A DNA stretch of 39,235 nt from the NCBI GenBank assembly GCA_020439945.1, contig JAGRPB010000030.1, positions 1 through 39,235 of the forward strand. Direction: 5' to 3'. The first letter of the stretch is position 1. Each line of letters begins with the position of its first letter. The translations under genes were made by a program, and so were the position numbers. Under the pieces are notes generated by a model. It did no database searches, had not been told where the DNA came from, and saw nothing but the letters and a program-made list of their open reading frames with translations. Positions 25,517-32,897 of this stretch are shown here, in pieces. This stretch comes from Verrucomicrobiia bacterium. GTDB lineage: Bacteria; Verrucomicrobiota; Verrucomicrobiia; Verrucomicrobiales; DEV007.

Positions 25517-26317
25517 TCAAACGCTGAAAAAGCGGTCGAAATTCGCCGCGACCTGAGCTGCGAGATCGGAGACCGGCAGATCCAGCGCCTTGGCGAGACC
25601 TTCGTAGACGGCGATCAGGTTGGCGGGGTGATTGACGGGTTTGCCATCGAACTGGTCGAGAAAATGCGTCGCGAGCAATTCGGGAAGGGCCATGTCGGGG
25701 GCGTCGGTTTCGATCAGGACGCGATCGAGCGGAATTCGGCGAAATGTTTCGACGACATCGGCTTTTCGTTCCTGGAGGAAGTAACCGGAGAAGGAAAATC
25801 GGGCGCCGAGTTCGAGAAAGTCATCGAGCATTTCGATGGGTCCTGCGAAGGAATGCAGCAGGAAACCGCTGTCGCCGATGGGCTCGGATTTTAGAACCTC
25901 GAGAAGGCGTCCCCACGCCTGGAGACAGTGAATCACGGGCGGCAACCCGGTGGAAGCAGCGAGCCGAAGTTGGCGCCGAAAGACGACTTCCTGGTCATCG
26001 ATCTGGTGATCGCGGATCCATTTGTCGAGACCGATCTCGCCGACGGCCACCGTACCGGGAAGTGATAGGTAGTCGGAGAGGGTTTCCTCCCAATGTCCGC
26101 TCCGCTTTTTGATGAACCACGGGTGGAGGCCGTAGGCGGGCATGACTTCTGGGTAGGTCTCCGCGAGTTTGGCTACCTGAGGCCAATCGGATTCGCAGGT
26201 GCCGTTGACCACCCAGCGCTTGATACCGAGTCGCCGCAGCTCTTCGACAATTTGGTCGAGCAACGAACTTAAGCGTTCGTCCTGCAGATGGAGATGGGCG
26301 TCGTAGAAGATCGCCAT
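25517..26317 (-). CDS. TatD-family metal-dependent hydrolase/DNase
   Basis: 266 residues, the family's usual length. Metal-binding residues of this amidohydrolase-type barrel are in place: HLH (His8, His10), GEIGLD (Glu94), VIHC (His130), LLHSFAG (His155) and ETDAPDM (Asp205). YGLHPWF (62-68) is the conserved second block. Characterised family members are Mg2+-dependent deoxyribonucleases implicated in DNA repair or degradation, or act on D-aminoacyl-tRNA-like substrates; the exact role here is unknown. It is followed by the GT4 gene (66 bp away) and preceded by a palindrome-containing gap of 141 bp to sufE. Confidence 0.9.
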   Translation of the reverse strand: MAIFYDAHLHLQDERLSSLLDQIVEELRRLGIKRWVVNGTCESDWPQVAKLAETYPEVMPAYGLHPWFIKKRSGHWEETLSDYLSLPGTVAVGEIGLDKWIRDHQIDDQEVVFRRQLRLAASTGLPPVIHCLQAWGRLLEVLKSEPIGDSGFLLHSFAGPIEMLDDFLELGARFSFSGYFLQERKADVVETFRRIPLDRVLIETDAPDMALPELLATHFLDQFDGKPVNHPANLIAVYEGLAKALDLPVSDLAAQVAANFDRFFSV

Positions 26318-26341
26318 GATCAGCGAGAGCAGCTCACGGGG

Positions 26342-26429
26342 ATTCGTGAAAGTTCGTCAAATTCGTGGCCATTCGTGTTCCCTATTTCTTGAACACGAAT
26401 TTTCACGAATGGGAGGAATTTACACGAAT
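26342..26429. repeat. Long imperfect palindrome built of ATTCGTG units
   Basis: Three ATTCGTG copies (26342, 26361, 26371) are mirrored by three CACGAAT copies (26394, 26404, 26423). The central 10 bp of each arm (26371-26380 and 26391-26400) pair perfectly around a 10-base spacer. The full 39-base arms match at roughly four of five positions. It fills the gap between sufE and tatD. Confidence 0.8.
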
Positions 26430-26458
26430 GGATTTTCTTGAAGGGGGAATGTCCCGGC

Positions 26459-26881
26459 TTAATCGTTCGCCAGTGACTCGGCAATTTCGCGAATGCGGCG
26501 GCGAACCTGGCTGAGTCCGCGCATTCGAGTGAGGGTGAGTTGGCGATGAATGCCGAGCGCGGTGAGGCACTCGGGCTCGATCGCGATGACTTCGGCGGGA
26601 GTGGCGCCGGAATACAGTTCGCAGAGCAACGCGGCAACGCCCTGAACGCTGGGAGCATCGGCCTCGACGCGAAACTGACAGGAGTCGCCTCCGTTTTCAG
26701 CCCAGCCTGTCAGCCAAACACGCGAGGTGCAACCGGGAACCAGATGGGCATCGGTGCGGGCCTCATCGGGCAGCGCCGGGGCCCGTCGGCCGCGATCGAC
26801 GATGGCGGAGAATCGTTCGACCGGATCTTCGATGATGGAAAAATCCTCGATCAGCTCGCGCTGTTTTTCGGCCAGAGTCAT
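26459..26881 (-). CDS. sufE: SufE-type sulfur acceptor protein
   Basis: 140 residues, matching the SufE family (~138). LVPGCTSRVWL (47-57) contains the conserved sulfur-accepting Cys51, in the same position as in E. coli SufE. IIEDPVERFSAIVDRG near the N-terminus, the LLCELYSGATPAEV helix and the C-terminal LTLTRMRGLSQV are further family landmarks. SufE takes persulfide sulfur from the cysteine desulfurase SufS and passes it to the Fe-S scaffold. No suf operon is visible around it; it follows a GNAT gene by 47 bp. The longer in-frame opening towards 27499 overlaps the GNAT gene and is not used. Confidence 0.95.
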   Translation of the reverse strand: MTLAEKQRELIEDFSIIEDPVERFSAIVDRGRRAPALPDEARTDAHLVPGCTSRVWLTGWAENGGDSCQFRVEADAPSVQGVAALLCELYSGATPAEVIAIEPECLTALGIHRQLTLTRMRGLSQVRRRIREIAESLAND

Positions 26882-26928
26882 CGCGTCCCGGGAGTCGAAC
26901 CGCGTTTTCGGGAAAACGGGAGCGGGCG

Positions 26929-27390
26929 TCAGCTGATCTCCCGATCCTGGAAGGTGAGGCGCATGGGGATCATGTGCGAATGCTGGAAGCCCATCTTTTG
27001 GAAGAATCGCTGCGATTCGGCGCTGATCTGGTCGGTCAGCAGAGTGATGCGCTTGAAATCTTTTTTCTCGGCGAATTCGATGACGTATTCCATCAACTGA
27101 GTACCGAAGCCCTGCCCGCGGTGATCGGGGTGGATGATGACGTCTTCCATCAGAATGACGAATCCGCCCATCGCGGTAGAGATGGTAAAAAGCAGGTTCA
27201 CCATGCCGACGATCTGGTAATCGGTTCGGATGACGAATATGCGACCGCGATTCGGCTGCTCGAGCACGAGTTCCAGTCCTTTTTCCTGCTTGGTGCGATC
27301 GGGCTGGAAGTCTTCTTCCATCTCGAAGAGGGCCATGACGAGATCGACCAACTGCGGCAGATCGTCGAGCGTGGCGGGCTCGATGCGCAT
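26929..27390 (-). CDS. GNAT-family acetyltransferase
   Basis: 153 residues from the ATG at 27390, where the conserved GNAT N-terminus begins (MRIEPATLDDLPQLVDLV); an in-frame GTG at 27528 would add 46 residues that do not fit the family. Motif A is clear: ILMEDVIIHPDHRGQGFGTQL, with the acetyl-CoA pyrophosphate loop RGQGFG; LTDQISAESQRFFQKMGF is motif B. It transfers an acetyl group from acetyl-CoA to an amine; the substrate cannot be predicted. It lies upstream of sufE in the same direction and diverges from the rpmH group across ~355 bp. Confidence 0.88.
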   Translation of the reverse strand: MRIEPATLDDLPQLVDLVMALFEMEEDFQPDRTKQEKGLELVLEQPNRGRIFVIRTDYQIVGMVNLLFTISTAMGGFVILMEDVIIHPDHRGQGFGTQLMEYVIEFAEKKDFKRITLLTDQISAESQRFFQKMGFQHSHMIPMRLTFQDREIS

Positions 27391-27568
27391 CTGCGGGCTC
27401 AGCGGCCGGATCGGGGCGGTGAAAGACGGATCGCTCAAGGATTCGTAATCGAAAGGTGACAGGCGTGGGACGAGGTCGAGCAGGCCATCGTGGCCGCAAT
27501 CGAGCAGCCCCAAGTTAGCAGAAAGCACGGTGGATTGAAATTGAAGAATTCGACAGGTGCCCCGGACG
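27391..27568. other. Non-coding upstream part of the GNAT/rpmH divergent gap
   Basis: With the GNAT start at 27390 and rpmH at 27746, 355 bp contain no convincing gene. This left part shows no hairpin or promoter I would defend. It could instead encode an N-terminal extension of the GNAT protein up to the GTG at 27528. Confidence 0.5.
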
Positions 27569-27596
27569 TTGACAACTGAAGCAATGGGCCTAGATT
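27569..27596 (+). promoter_or_regulatory. Candidate promoter of the rpmH-rnpA-yidD-yidC group
   Basis: A perfect -35 hexamer TTGACA (27569-27574) is followed after 16 bp by TAGATT (27591-27596, four of six consensus bases). Start of transcription near 27603 would give a ~143-nt leader before rpmH. It is the best promoter match in the window. Confidence 0.6.
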
Positions 27597-27640
27597 GCGT
27601 GCCCTTTTTCGGCCCGGCCGAATCCCGGCACGTGGCACGT

Positions 27641-27666
27641 GCGTGAAGCGAAGAGCCCCTTCACGC
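27641..27666 (+). other. Hairpin in the rpmH leader
   Basis: GCGTGAAG (27641-27648) pairs perfectly with CTTCACGC (27659-27666) around a 10-base loop. A partial tandem GCACGTG/GCACGTG precedes it. No T tract, so not a terminator; possible leader structure. Confidence 0.4.
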
Positions 27667-27745
27667 GAGCCCAGCTGGCGGCTGCGGTCATCACGGACAA
27701 GGGATTCGAACGACAGGAAAAGAACGGTTAACTCCTTTCAGCACC

Positions 27746-27925
27746 ATGAAACGCACTTATCAGCCCTCCAAACGGTCGCGCAAGAACCAGCACGGTTTCC
27801 GCGCCCGCATGGCCACCAAGAACGGCCGTGACATCATTCGCCGCCGTCGCAAGAAGGGGCGCAAACGTCTCATTCCCAAGGGCGCGGAGATTCAGTACAA
27901 GCGCCACGTCCAGCAGCACACCTGA
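27746..27925 (+). CDS. rpmH: Ribosomal protein bL34
   Basis: A 59-codon gene reading [20 protein letters not shown] at the start, then [22 protein letters not shown], the unmistakable bL34 sequence; the C-terminus has about 13 extra residues ([13 protein letters not shown] and on) beyond the usual 44-47. It is a small, very basic protein of the large ribosomal subunit. It is followed after 60 bp by rnpA, the order conserved in most bacteria. A strong promoter candidate lies about 150 bp upstream. dnaA, often next to rpmH, is absent here. Confidence 0.97.
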   Translation: MKRTYQPSKRSRKNQHGFRARMATKNGRDIIRRRRKKGRKRLIPKGAEIQYKRHVQQHT

Positions 27926-27985
27926 TTTCCGGTGGCCGCTCGCATGCGGCGACTTCTGCGGTCCCGGGATTGACGCTACCACCTC

Positions 27986-28387
27986 ATGCGCTTTCCCCGG
28001 GACAGGCGGATCACCTCGCGGCGCCTGTTTCAGCGCGTCCGCAATCAGGGGGAGAGCTACGGCGGGCATTTCCTGGTGCTCGGGGTGCTGAAAGACGAGC
28101 GCCTCGCTGATCCGGTCAAGATCGGCTACATCACGACCCGCCGACTCGGGAATGCGGTGACCCGCAACCGCGTTCGCCGACGCCTTCGCGGGGTGTTGCA
28201 GCGGACCGGCGAACGGCTCAAGCCCGGCTATTGCCTCGTGCTGGTAGCCAGAAATCGCGCCGCCGAAGCCAGTTCCGAAGCCCTGGAAAAAGAATGGAAA
28301 TGGCTCGCTCATCGGGCCGGCATTTTTTCCAAGTCGGAAAAATCCTCATCCGCGAACTCGAAACCCGCATCCACGCCGCCGGCATGA
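27986..28387 (+). CDS. rnpA: Ribonuclease P protein component
   Basis: 133 residues. The RNR signature RNRVRRRLR (60-68) is intact, preceded by [14 protein letters not shown] (45-58), matching the conserved Phe/Ile-Gly-rich strand of RnpA, and followed by [11 protein letters not shown]. With the RNA subunit it matures the 5' ends of tRNAs. The C-terminal ~25 residues (Ser/Lys/Pro-rich) are an extension beyond the family core. Its TGA overlaps the ATG of yidD (ATGA), so translation is probably coupled. Confidence 0.96.
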   Translation: MRFPRDRRITSRRLFQRVRNQGESYGGHFLVLGVLKDERLADPVKIGYITTRRLGNAVTRNRVRRRLRGVLQRTGERLKPGYCLVLVARNRAAEASSEALEKEWKWLAHRAGIFSKSEKSSSANSKPASTPPA

Positions 28388-28704
28388 AGACGCTCCTGAT
28401 CTGGATGGTTCGCGGCTATCAGATCGTGATTTCACCGGTGCTGCATTTTGTAACCGGGCCATTTTCCGGTTGCCGTTTCACCCCCACCTGCTCGCAATAT
28501 TTCATCGATGCCGTCCGCGTCCACGGAGCGCTGAAAGGCTCCTGGCTGGGGATTTGCCGCATCGGCCGCTGCCATCCCTGGGGTGGTCACGGGCATGATC
28601 CGCCACCGGGTTGGGATGACTACGAAAAGACCCATCCGGAATTTGCGCATTGCCACGGGCCGGATTCGGTAGAAAGTCCCGCTTCCCCCGAGCCGGATCG
28701 CTGA
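28384..28704 (+). CDS. yidD: YidD membrane-insertion efficiency factor
   Basis: 106 residues from the ATG at 28384, overlapping the rnpA stop by four bases. The family core is complete: an amphipathic N-terminal helix ([13 protein letters not shown]), then [36 protein letters not shown] and GGHDP-like GGHGHDPPP. Family members of this size sit at the inner face of the membrane and assist YidC-dependent insertion. The last ~25 residues are an extension. It fits between rnpA and yidC as in most bacteria. Confidence 0.95.
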   Translation: MKTLLIWMVRGYQIVISPVLHFVTGPFSGCRFTPTCSQYFIDAVRVHGALKGSWLGICRIGRCHPWGGHGHDPPPGWDDYEKTHPEFAHCHGPDSVESPASPEPDR

Positions 28705-28725
28705 CCTGTGGCGCTGACGGTTTTT

Positions 28726-28742
28726 CCCGATTACAAATCGGG
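28726..28742 (+). other. Short perfect hairpin between yidD and yidC
   Basis: CCCGATT-ACA-AATCGGG forms a 7-bp stem with a 3-base loop within the 85-bp gap. It is not followed by T residues on the plus strand; it could be a processing or stability element. Confidence 0.35.
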
Positions 28743-28789
28743 CCTCCACTTCTCTTTGTTTCACACCTTCAAAAGCGAAAAACTCTCTC

Positions 28790-30727
28790 ATGGACCGAAC
28801 TGCATGGATCGTGGTGACCCTCTGTGTCGCGGGTTTCTTGGGCTGGGGATGGCACAGCACCAAGCAGCAGGCCGAGTATCAGAAACAGCTCGACGAGTGG
28901 AATCTGCAGCACCCGGAAGCGAAGGCCGAGGCAGCCGCCGACGGAGAAAAAAAGGCCGAAGCCTCAAAAGAAACCGCCGAAGGCGATTCGAAACCCACTT
29001 CGGCGCCGAAGGATGAGTCGGCCGTGGACGCCGAGGAACTGACACTGGGCAACGACACGGTCCGCATCCACCTCACCAATCGCGGCGGCGGTATCGCGAC
29101 CGCCGAGATGCTGGATCACCAGCGCGCCCTTGAGGAAGAGGAAGGCTTCGTGGTCATCAACGAGCGCGGCGATCACCCGATCGGCACGCTCAGTACCGGT
29201 CCCGGCGATTTCGATGGGAAAAACTGGGAGATCACCGAACGCGGCGACACCTCGGTGGCATTCTCCACCGTGACGGACGACAAGCTCCGGATCACCAAGC
29301 GCTTCTCGCTGTCGCCCAAGGGAGTGGAGCCCCACCTCATGACGCTCCAGGTGACGGTGAAAAACGAAGGCGATCAGCCACACCAACTCGGCGATCGCTT
29401 TCTCTATCTCGGCACCGCGGCGCCCCTTCATGGCGGTGAGTTTTCGCGGCAGACGGGATTCTACTTTCGCGACGAAGACGGCGGCGATGTGACCTACAAA
29501 CCGGTCGACTATTTCAAGGGGAAGAAATTTCTCGGCATCGGCAGCGATTCCAAGCCGCACGATGAATTCAGCATCTCGGAAGTGAATTGGGCCGGCGTGA
29601 ACGACCAGTTCTTCACGACGCTGCTCACGCCGAAAGACGCCTACGCGTCCACGCTCTGGGCGAGCCGGTTTCCGATCAAGTTCAAGGACCAGCAGGAGCC
29701 GATCCCCGACAAGAAAAGGCGCTATGCCGTCGAGGCGGCCCTGAGCCTGCCCGATCTCTCGCTCGCGCCCGGTGATCAGCAAACCATCGACTACGAACTC
29801 TATCTCGGTCCGAAGGAATACCGCCGACTCAAGCAACTCGGCGATCACCGCACCCTGGTGATGAAGTACGACGACACGCCGTTGTTCGGGAAACTTTTCG
29901 GCTGGGCGATCCGGCCGCTGGCATCGACGCTGATCCAGGTGCTCGTCTGGCTGAAAGGCATCGTCGGCTATTACGGCATCGCCATCATTCTCGTCACCAT
30001 CATGATCCGCCTGCTCATCTGGCCGGTCTACGCGAAGTCCACCCGCACCATGAAGCGGATGAGCAAGCTGACGCCGCTGATGAACGACATCAAGGAGAAG
30101 TACAAGGACGATCAGGAGCGGCAGAGCAAGGAGCTGATGAAGCTCTACGGCGACTATGGAGTGAATCCCCTGGGCGGCTGTCTCCCCATGTTCATCCAGA
30201 TGCCGGTTTTCCTGGCATTCTACGGCATGCTGTGGCGCGCCGCGGAGCTGCGGCACGAGAGTTTCCTCTGGGTCAAGGATCTGTCCATGCCGGACACGCT
30301 CTTCATGATTCCTGGGCTCGATATCCCGTTCAATCTTCTGCCCATCCTGATGGCGGGCACCACTTTCATCCAGATGTCGATGACCCCGAAGACGGGCGAC
30401 AAGACCCAGCAGATGGTCTTCAAGTTCATGCCCCTCTTCTTCCTCTTCATCTGCTACAACTTCGCCTCGGCGCTGGCCCTCTACTGGACCACGCAAAACG
30501 TGTTCAGTATTTTCCAGACCTGGATCATGAACAAGCTCCCCGAGCCCGAGCTGAAGAAGCGCAAGCGCAACGGCAAGGGATTTCTCGAGCGGATGCAAGA
30601 GCAAGCCAAAGCCCGCGAGCAGGGCGGGGGTGGCGCCGGAGGGGCCCTGCCCGGACCCGGAAGCCGAACCAAGCTTTCCAGCGAGAAAGGCGATCGGCAC
30701 ACCAAGTCGAAGAAAAAAAGGCGTTGA
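28790..30727 (+). CDS. yidC: Membrane protein insertase YidC
   Basis: 645 residues, Gram-negative type: N-terminal membrane segment (5-20), an acidic/Ala-rich linker (~40-80), a large periplasmic beta-domain (~85-355), and the Oxa1/YidC core with five membrane segments (~375-585). Core landmarks: GYYGIAIILVTIMIRLLIWP (TM with the conserved Arg in the groove), KYKDDQERQSKELMKLY (coiled-coil cytoplasmic loop C1), NPLGGCLPMFIQMPVFLAFYGM and ALALYWTTQNVFSIFQ. The tail is basic (KKRKRNGKG... SKKKRR), as in family members that contact the ribosome. It inserts and folds inner-membrane proteins with or without SecYEG. It is followed 48 bp downstream by jag. Confidence 0.98.
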   Translation: MDRTAWIVVTLCVAGFLGWGWHSTKQQAEYQKQLDEWNLQHPEAKAEAAADGEKKAEASKETAEGDSKPTSAPKDESAVDAEELTLGNDTVRIHLTNRGGGIATAEMLDHQRALEEEEGFVVINERGDHPIGTLSTGPGDFDGKNWEITERGDTSVAFSTVTDDKLRITKRFSLSPKGVEPHLMTLQVTVKNEGDQPHQLGDRFLYLGTAAPLHGGEFSRQTGFYFRDEDGGDVTYKPVDYFKGKKFLGIGSDSKPHDEFSISEVNWAGVNDQFFTTLLTPKDAYASTLWASRFPIKFKDQQEPIPDKKRRYAVEAALSLPDLSLAPGDQQTIDYELYLGPKEYRRLKQLGDHRTLVMKYDDTPLFGKLFGWAIRPLASTLIQVLVWLKGIVGYYGIAIILVTIMIRLLIWPVYAKSTRTMKRMSKLTPLMNDIKEKYKDDQERQSKELMKLYGDYGVNPLGGCLPMFIQMPVFLAFYGMLWRAAELRHESFLWVKDLSMPDTLFMIPGLDIPFNLLPILMAGTTFIQMSMTPKTGDKTQQMVFKFMPLFFLFICYNFASALALYWTTQNVFSIFQTWIMNKLPEPELKKRKRNGKGFLERMQEQAKAREQGGGGAGGALPGPGSRTKLSSEKGDRHTKSKKKRR

Positions 30728-30775
30728 TCTCGCGGCGGCGGATGACTTACAACCGATGGGAACCCCGCTCGCCGC

Positions 30776-31225
30776 ATGGATCCCATCGAGACCGCCGAAG
30801 AAATCCTGGACACGATGCTGGGTTATCTCGGCTTCGTGGTGACGATCGAACGGGATGAAAATCACCCGGAAAGCGGCCTCCAGGTATTGACTCACGAGCC
30901 GAAGCCGCTCATCGGCCGCCAGGGCGAGCGGCTCGACGACATTCAGTATCTGGTGAATCGCCTCCTCCAGTTGCGAATGGCGGACGCGCCGAGGATCCGC
31001 GTCGATGTCGATCACTACCGCGCCGCACAGGAGTACCGCGTCATCGAGGAAGCCGAGCGAGTCGCGGACCGGGTCGCCAACAGCGGCCGGCCGGAAAAGT
31101 TGCCGCCGATGAACGCCTATTTCCGGCGCCTCATCCACCATCATTTCAAGGACCACCCCAAGGTCTCCACCTGGAGTCCCTCCGATTCCGCCAAGATCAA
31201 GCGGATCACCATGCAGCCAAGGTAA
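30776..31225 (+). CDS. jag: Jag/KhpB-type KH-R3H RNA-binding protein
   Basis: 149 residues. The N-terminal half is a KH domain with the GxxG-type loop GRQGERLDDIQYLVNRLL (47-64); the C-terminal half is an R3H domain with the PMNAYFRRLIHHHF helix and VSTWSPSD. The separate Jag_N domain found in Firmicutes is missing. Homologues bind RNA and, in Gram-positives, influence cell elongation; the gene is regularly downstream of yidC, as here. Predicted cytoplasmic. Last gene of the rpmH group; no T-tailed hairpin was seen directly after it. Confidence 0.93.
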   Translation: MDPIETAEEILDTMLGYLGFVVTIERDENHPESGLQVLTHEPKPLIGRQGERLDDIQYLVNRLLQLRMADAPRIRVDVDHYRAAQEYRVIEEAERVADRVANSGRPEKLPPMNAYFRRLIHHHFKDHPKVSTWSPSDSAKIKRITMQPR

Positions 31226-31441
31226 GGTGAGGGATTCGAAGGGGGAGAATCTCTCCGATTTCCCTGGGAAGTCCGCCCTCAACCAGATTCGTTGAGGACA
31301 CGCTTCCAGCCCGGGAATCCGTGCAGGAAATCCCAAAAGCCGCCCAAAACTGCGCCATTTCTTTACAAATATGATAATTTCCTGAAAATTCAGATTCGCT
31401 CTTGCGAAAATCGGGTTTGTCGCGTAAGTTCAGTCATTCTT
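31226..31441 (+). other. Intergenic region with inverted repeat and AT-rich promoter-like segment
   Basis: Between jag and the zinc-ribbon gene. It contains CCTCAAC (31277-31283) pairing with GTTGAGG (31291-31297) and an unusually AT-rich stretch around 31355-31400. TTGCGA (31402-31407) and TAAGTT (31425-31430), 17 bp apart, could form a weak promoter starting transcription just before the ATG at 31442. Confidence 0.3.
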
Positions 31442-31678
31442 ATGGCAAACGAAGATCCCGCCCTGATCGAACGCGCAAAACGCGCGCGTCGCATTGTTCG
31501 CAACCCGAGCCAATACAAGGTCTGCCACGGTTGCGATTCGATTGTGGCCGCCAAGGTCAGCATCTGCCCCAACTGTCACGGCTATCGATTCGAGCAGGAA
31601 GAGGCCTTGGTGGTCCAACAGGCCCACATTCTCTCCCGTCGCCAGCAGCATTCAGTGGTGGCGGAGGATCTCCTCTGA
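31442..31678 (+). CDS. Small zinc-ribbon protein
   Basis: 78 residues from the ATG at 31442 (an upstream in-frame extension to 31292 runs through the AT-rich promoter-like region and is rejected). Two CxxC pairs, CHGC (28-31) and CPNC (42-45), form a zinc ribbon after a basic helical N-terminus (LIERAKRARRIVRN). No signal peptide. I do not recognise a functional family; such proteins are often nucleic-acid or ribosome associated, but that is only a guess. It stands alone between two intergenic regions. Confidence 0.75.
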   Translation: MANEDPALIERAKRARRIVRNPSQYKVCHGCDSIVAAKVSICPNCHGYRFEQEEALVVQQAHILSRRQQHSVVAEDLL

Positions 31679-31978
31679 GTTCCGCCCGAACCAGCTTTCC
31701 CGCCAAAAACTCCAAGGCGCGGCGGGCTTTGCGCCCCTTCCTGAACCAGAGCGGTTTGGGAAATAAATCAGACAAGTCAGCGGAAAAACCCCGGATTTTC
31801 GCCGGGATGGGACCTCGGAACGCTTCCGGTGGATGGGGTCCGCAACAGGCCGAAGGCGGGCCAAGTTTTTCGAAATTGTCTCATTAAATTTCTTGCATTC
31901 GACGAATTATCGGTCCAGATGATCGGCTTGTTCGCGAAAGCGGACGATTTCCAATCCAACCAAGGGAGACAAAATCGA
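31679..31978. other. 300-bp intergenic region before the outer-membrane protein gene
   Basis: No gene is seen. A short hairpin CCCGG-ATTTTCG-CCGGG near 31788-31804 is preceded by AAAAA, so it has terminator shape only on the minus strand, where no gene is available. The right third (from ~31865) is AT-rich and probably holds the promoter of the downstream gene, but I could not identify clear hexamers. Confidence 0.4.
31962..31968 (+). promoter_or_regulatory. Ribosome binding site deciding the start of the outer-membrane protein gene
   Basis: AAGGGAG lies 10 bases before the ATG at 31979. It is the clearest Shine-Dalgarno sequence correctly placed for its gene in the window and selects this ATG over an in-frame upstream opening at 31829. 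Confidence 0.7.
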
Positions 31979-32710
31979 ATGAAGAAAACCATCGCCTATG
32001 GCATTGCTGGGGCGTTTGCGATCGCGGTCGCGAATGCCGGAGATATGAGTAGCTGCGACAAGTGCGTTGTGCCGCCTGTCGTGGAAGAACCGACCATCGG
32101 AGCGACCCTCAGCTCCGGTTACATGACCGACTACATCTTCTACGGTGTGGACTTCGGCGGCAACGCCGTCTGGACCGGTCTTGACTACGCCGTCGCCGGC
32201 ACGCCTCTGAGCGTCGGTGTGTGGTACATCAACCCGACCGACGGTCTGCTCGACGACGAACTGGACGTTTACGCCAGTGTCGGACAGGAAATCGCCGGCT
32301 TCGACATGTCCCTGACCATGACCGGATATTTCTTCCCGGATTCTGGTTCGGACGCCACCTACGAACTCGGTTACGGCATCGGCCGCAGCCTGGGCGTGGT
32401 GGACTGGAACGCGACCGCTCGCTACGACTTCGAAGTTGAGGGTTGGTATTTCGAAACCGGTCTCAGCAAAGGCTTTGCCATCTCCGACATGATGGAGTTG
32501 GTGATCAGCACCGGTATCAGCTACCAGGTCGACTACTTCTCGAATGGTGGTGACTTCAACCACATTTACGTGATGGCCGCCCTGCCGATCGCACTCACCA
32601 GCGACGTGACCCTCGAGCCCTACGTGGCCGGTCTCTTCGCTCTGGATGCCATCGACAGCTTCCAGGACGACATCGTCCATGGTGGTGTGTCCCTCAGCGT
32701 GTCCTTCTGA
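31979..32710 (+). CDS. Outer-membrane beta-barrel protein (TorF/Gcw_chp-like putative porin)
   Basis: 243 residues with a short signal peptide (MKKTIAYGIAGAFAIAVANA, cleavage before GD). The mature protein is made of alternating amphipathic strands with aromatic girdles, e.g. LSSGYMTDYIFYGVDFGGN, LSVGVWYINP, MTGYFFPDSG, WYFETGLSKGF and IYVMAALPIAL, and ends in Phe (SLSVSF), the usual outer-membrane assembly signal. The first strands resemble the family of small putative porins (TIGR02001, TorF-like). A CDKC motif lies right after the predicted cleavage site. Substrate unknown. It has a good ribosome binding site and a strong terminator, suggesting high expression as a single-gene unit. Confidence 0.8.
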   Translation: MKKTIAYGIAGAFAIAVANAGDMSSCDKCVVPPVVEEPTIGATLSSGYMTDYIFYGVDFGGNAVWTGLDYAVAGTPLSVGVWYINPTDGLLDDELDVYASVGQEIAGFDMSLTMTGYFFPDSGSDATYELGYGIGRSLGVVDWNATARYDFEVEGWYFETGLSKGFAISDMMELVISTGISYQVDYFSNGGDFNHIYVMAALPIALTSDVTLEPYVAGLFALDAIDSFQDDIVHGGVSLSVSF

Positions 32711-32765
32711 TCCCGATCACTGTTTCGGGAAACGAACACGAAACACGGAATTTGTTTTCCTTGGC

Positions 32766-32804
32766 AAACGCCTCCCGGTTCCGACCGGGAGGCGTTTTGT
32801 TTTT
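32766..32804 (+). terminator. Strong intrinsic terminator after the outer-membrane protein gene
   Basis: AAACGCCTCCCGGT (32766-32779) and ACCGGGAGGCGTTT (32784-32797) form a perfect 14-bp stem with a TCCG tetraloop, followed by TTTTGTTTTTC. Near-symmetric A and T tracts could let it act on both strands. Confidence 0.9.
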
Positions 32805-32897
32805 CTGAAGAACGTCCCAGAGTGATCCGTCCCGCCGGAAAACTCAGAAAAGACGTCGGCGAAATCGAGTCACGTGGGCTATCCTCCGGCCGCCCTC

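Noticed and set aside
26890..26925. GGTTCGACTC tRNA T-arm-like motif on the minus strand between the GNAT and sufE genes
   Set aside because: No acceptor, D or anticodon arm can be built around it; the T-arm stem itself does not pair well.
26459..27499. Long frame extending sufE through the GNAT gene
   Set aside because: Only the last 140 codons match SufE; the rest is the GNAT gene read in another frame.
27695..27722. Second T-arm-like GGATTCGAAC before rpmH
   Set aside because: No cloverleaf is possible on either strand; probably chance.
31788..31804. Minus-strand terminator-like hairpin
   Set aside because: Only five base pairs, and no leftward gene exists here for it to terminate.
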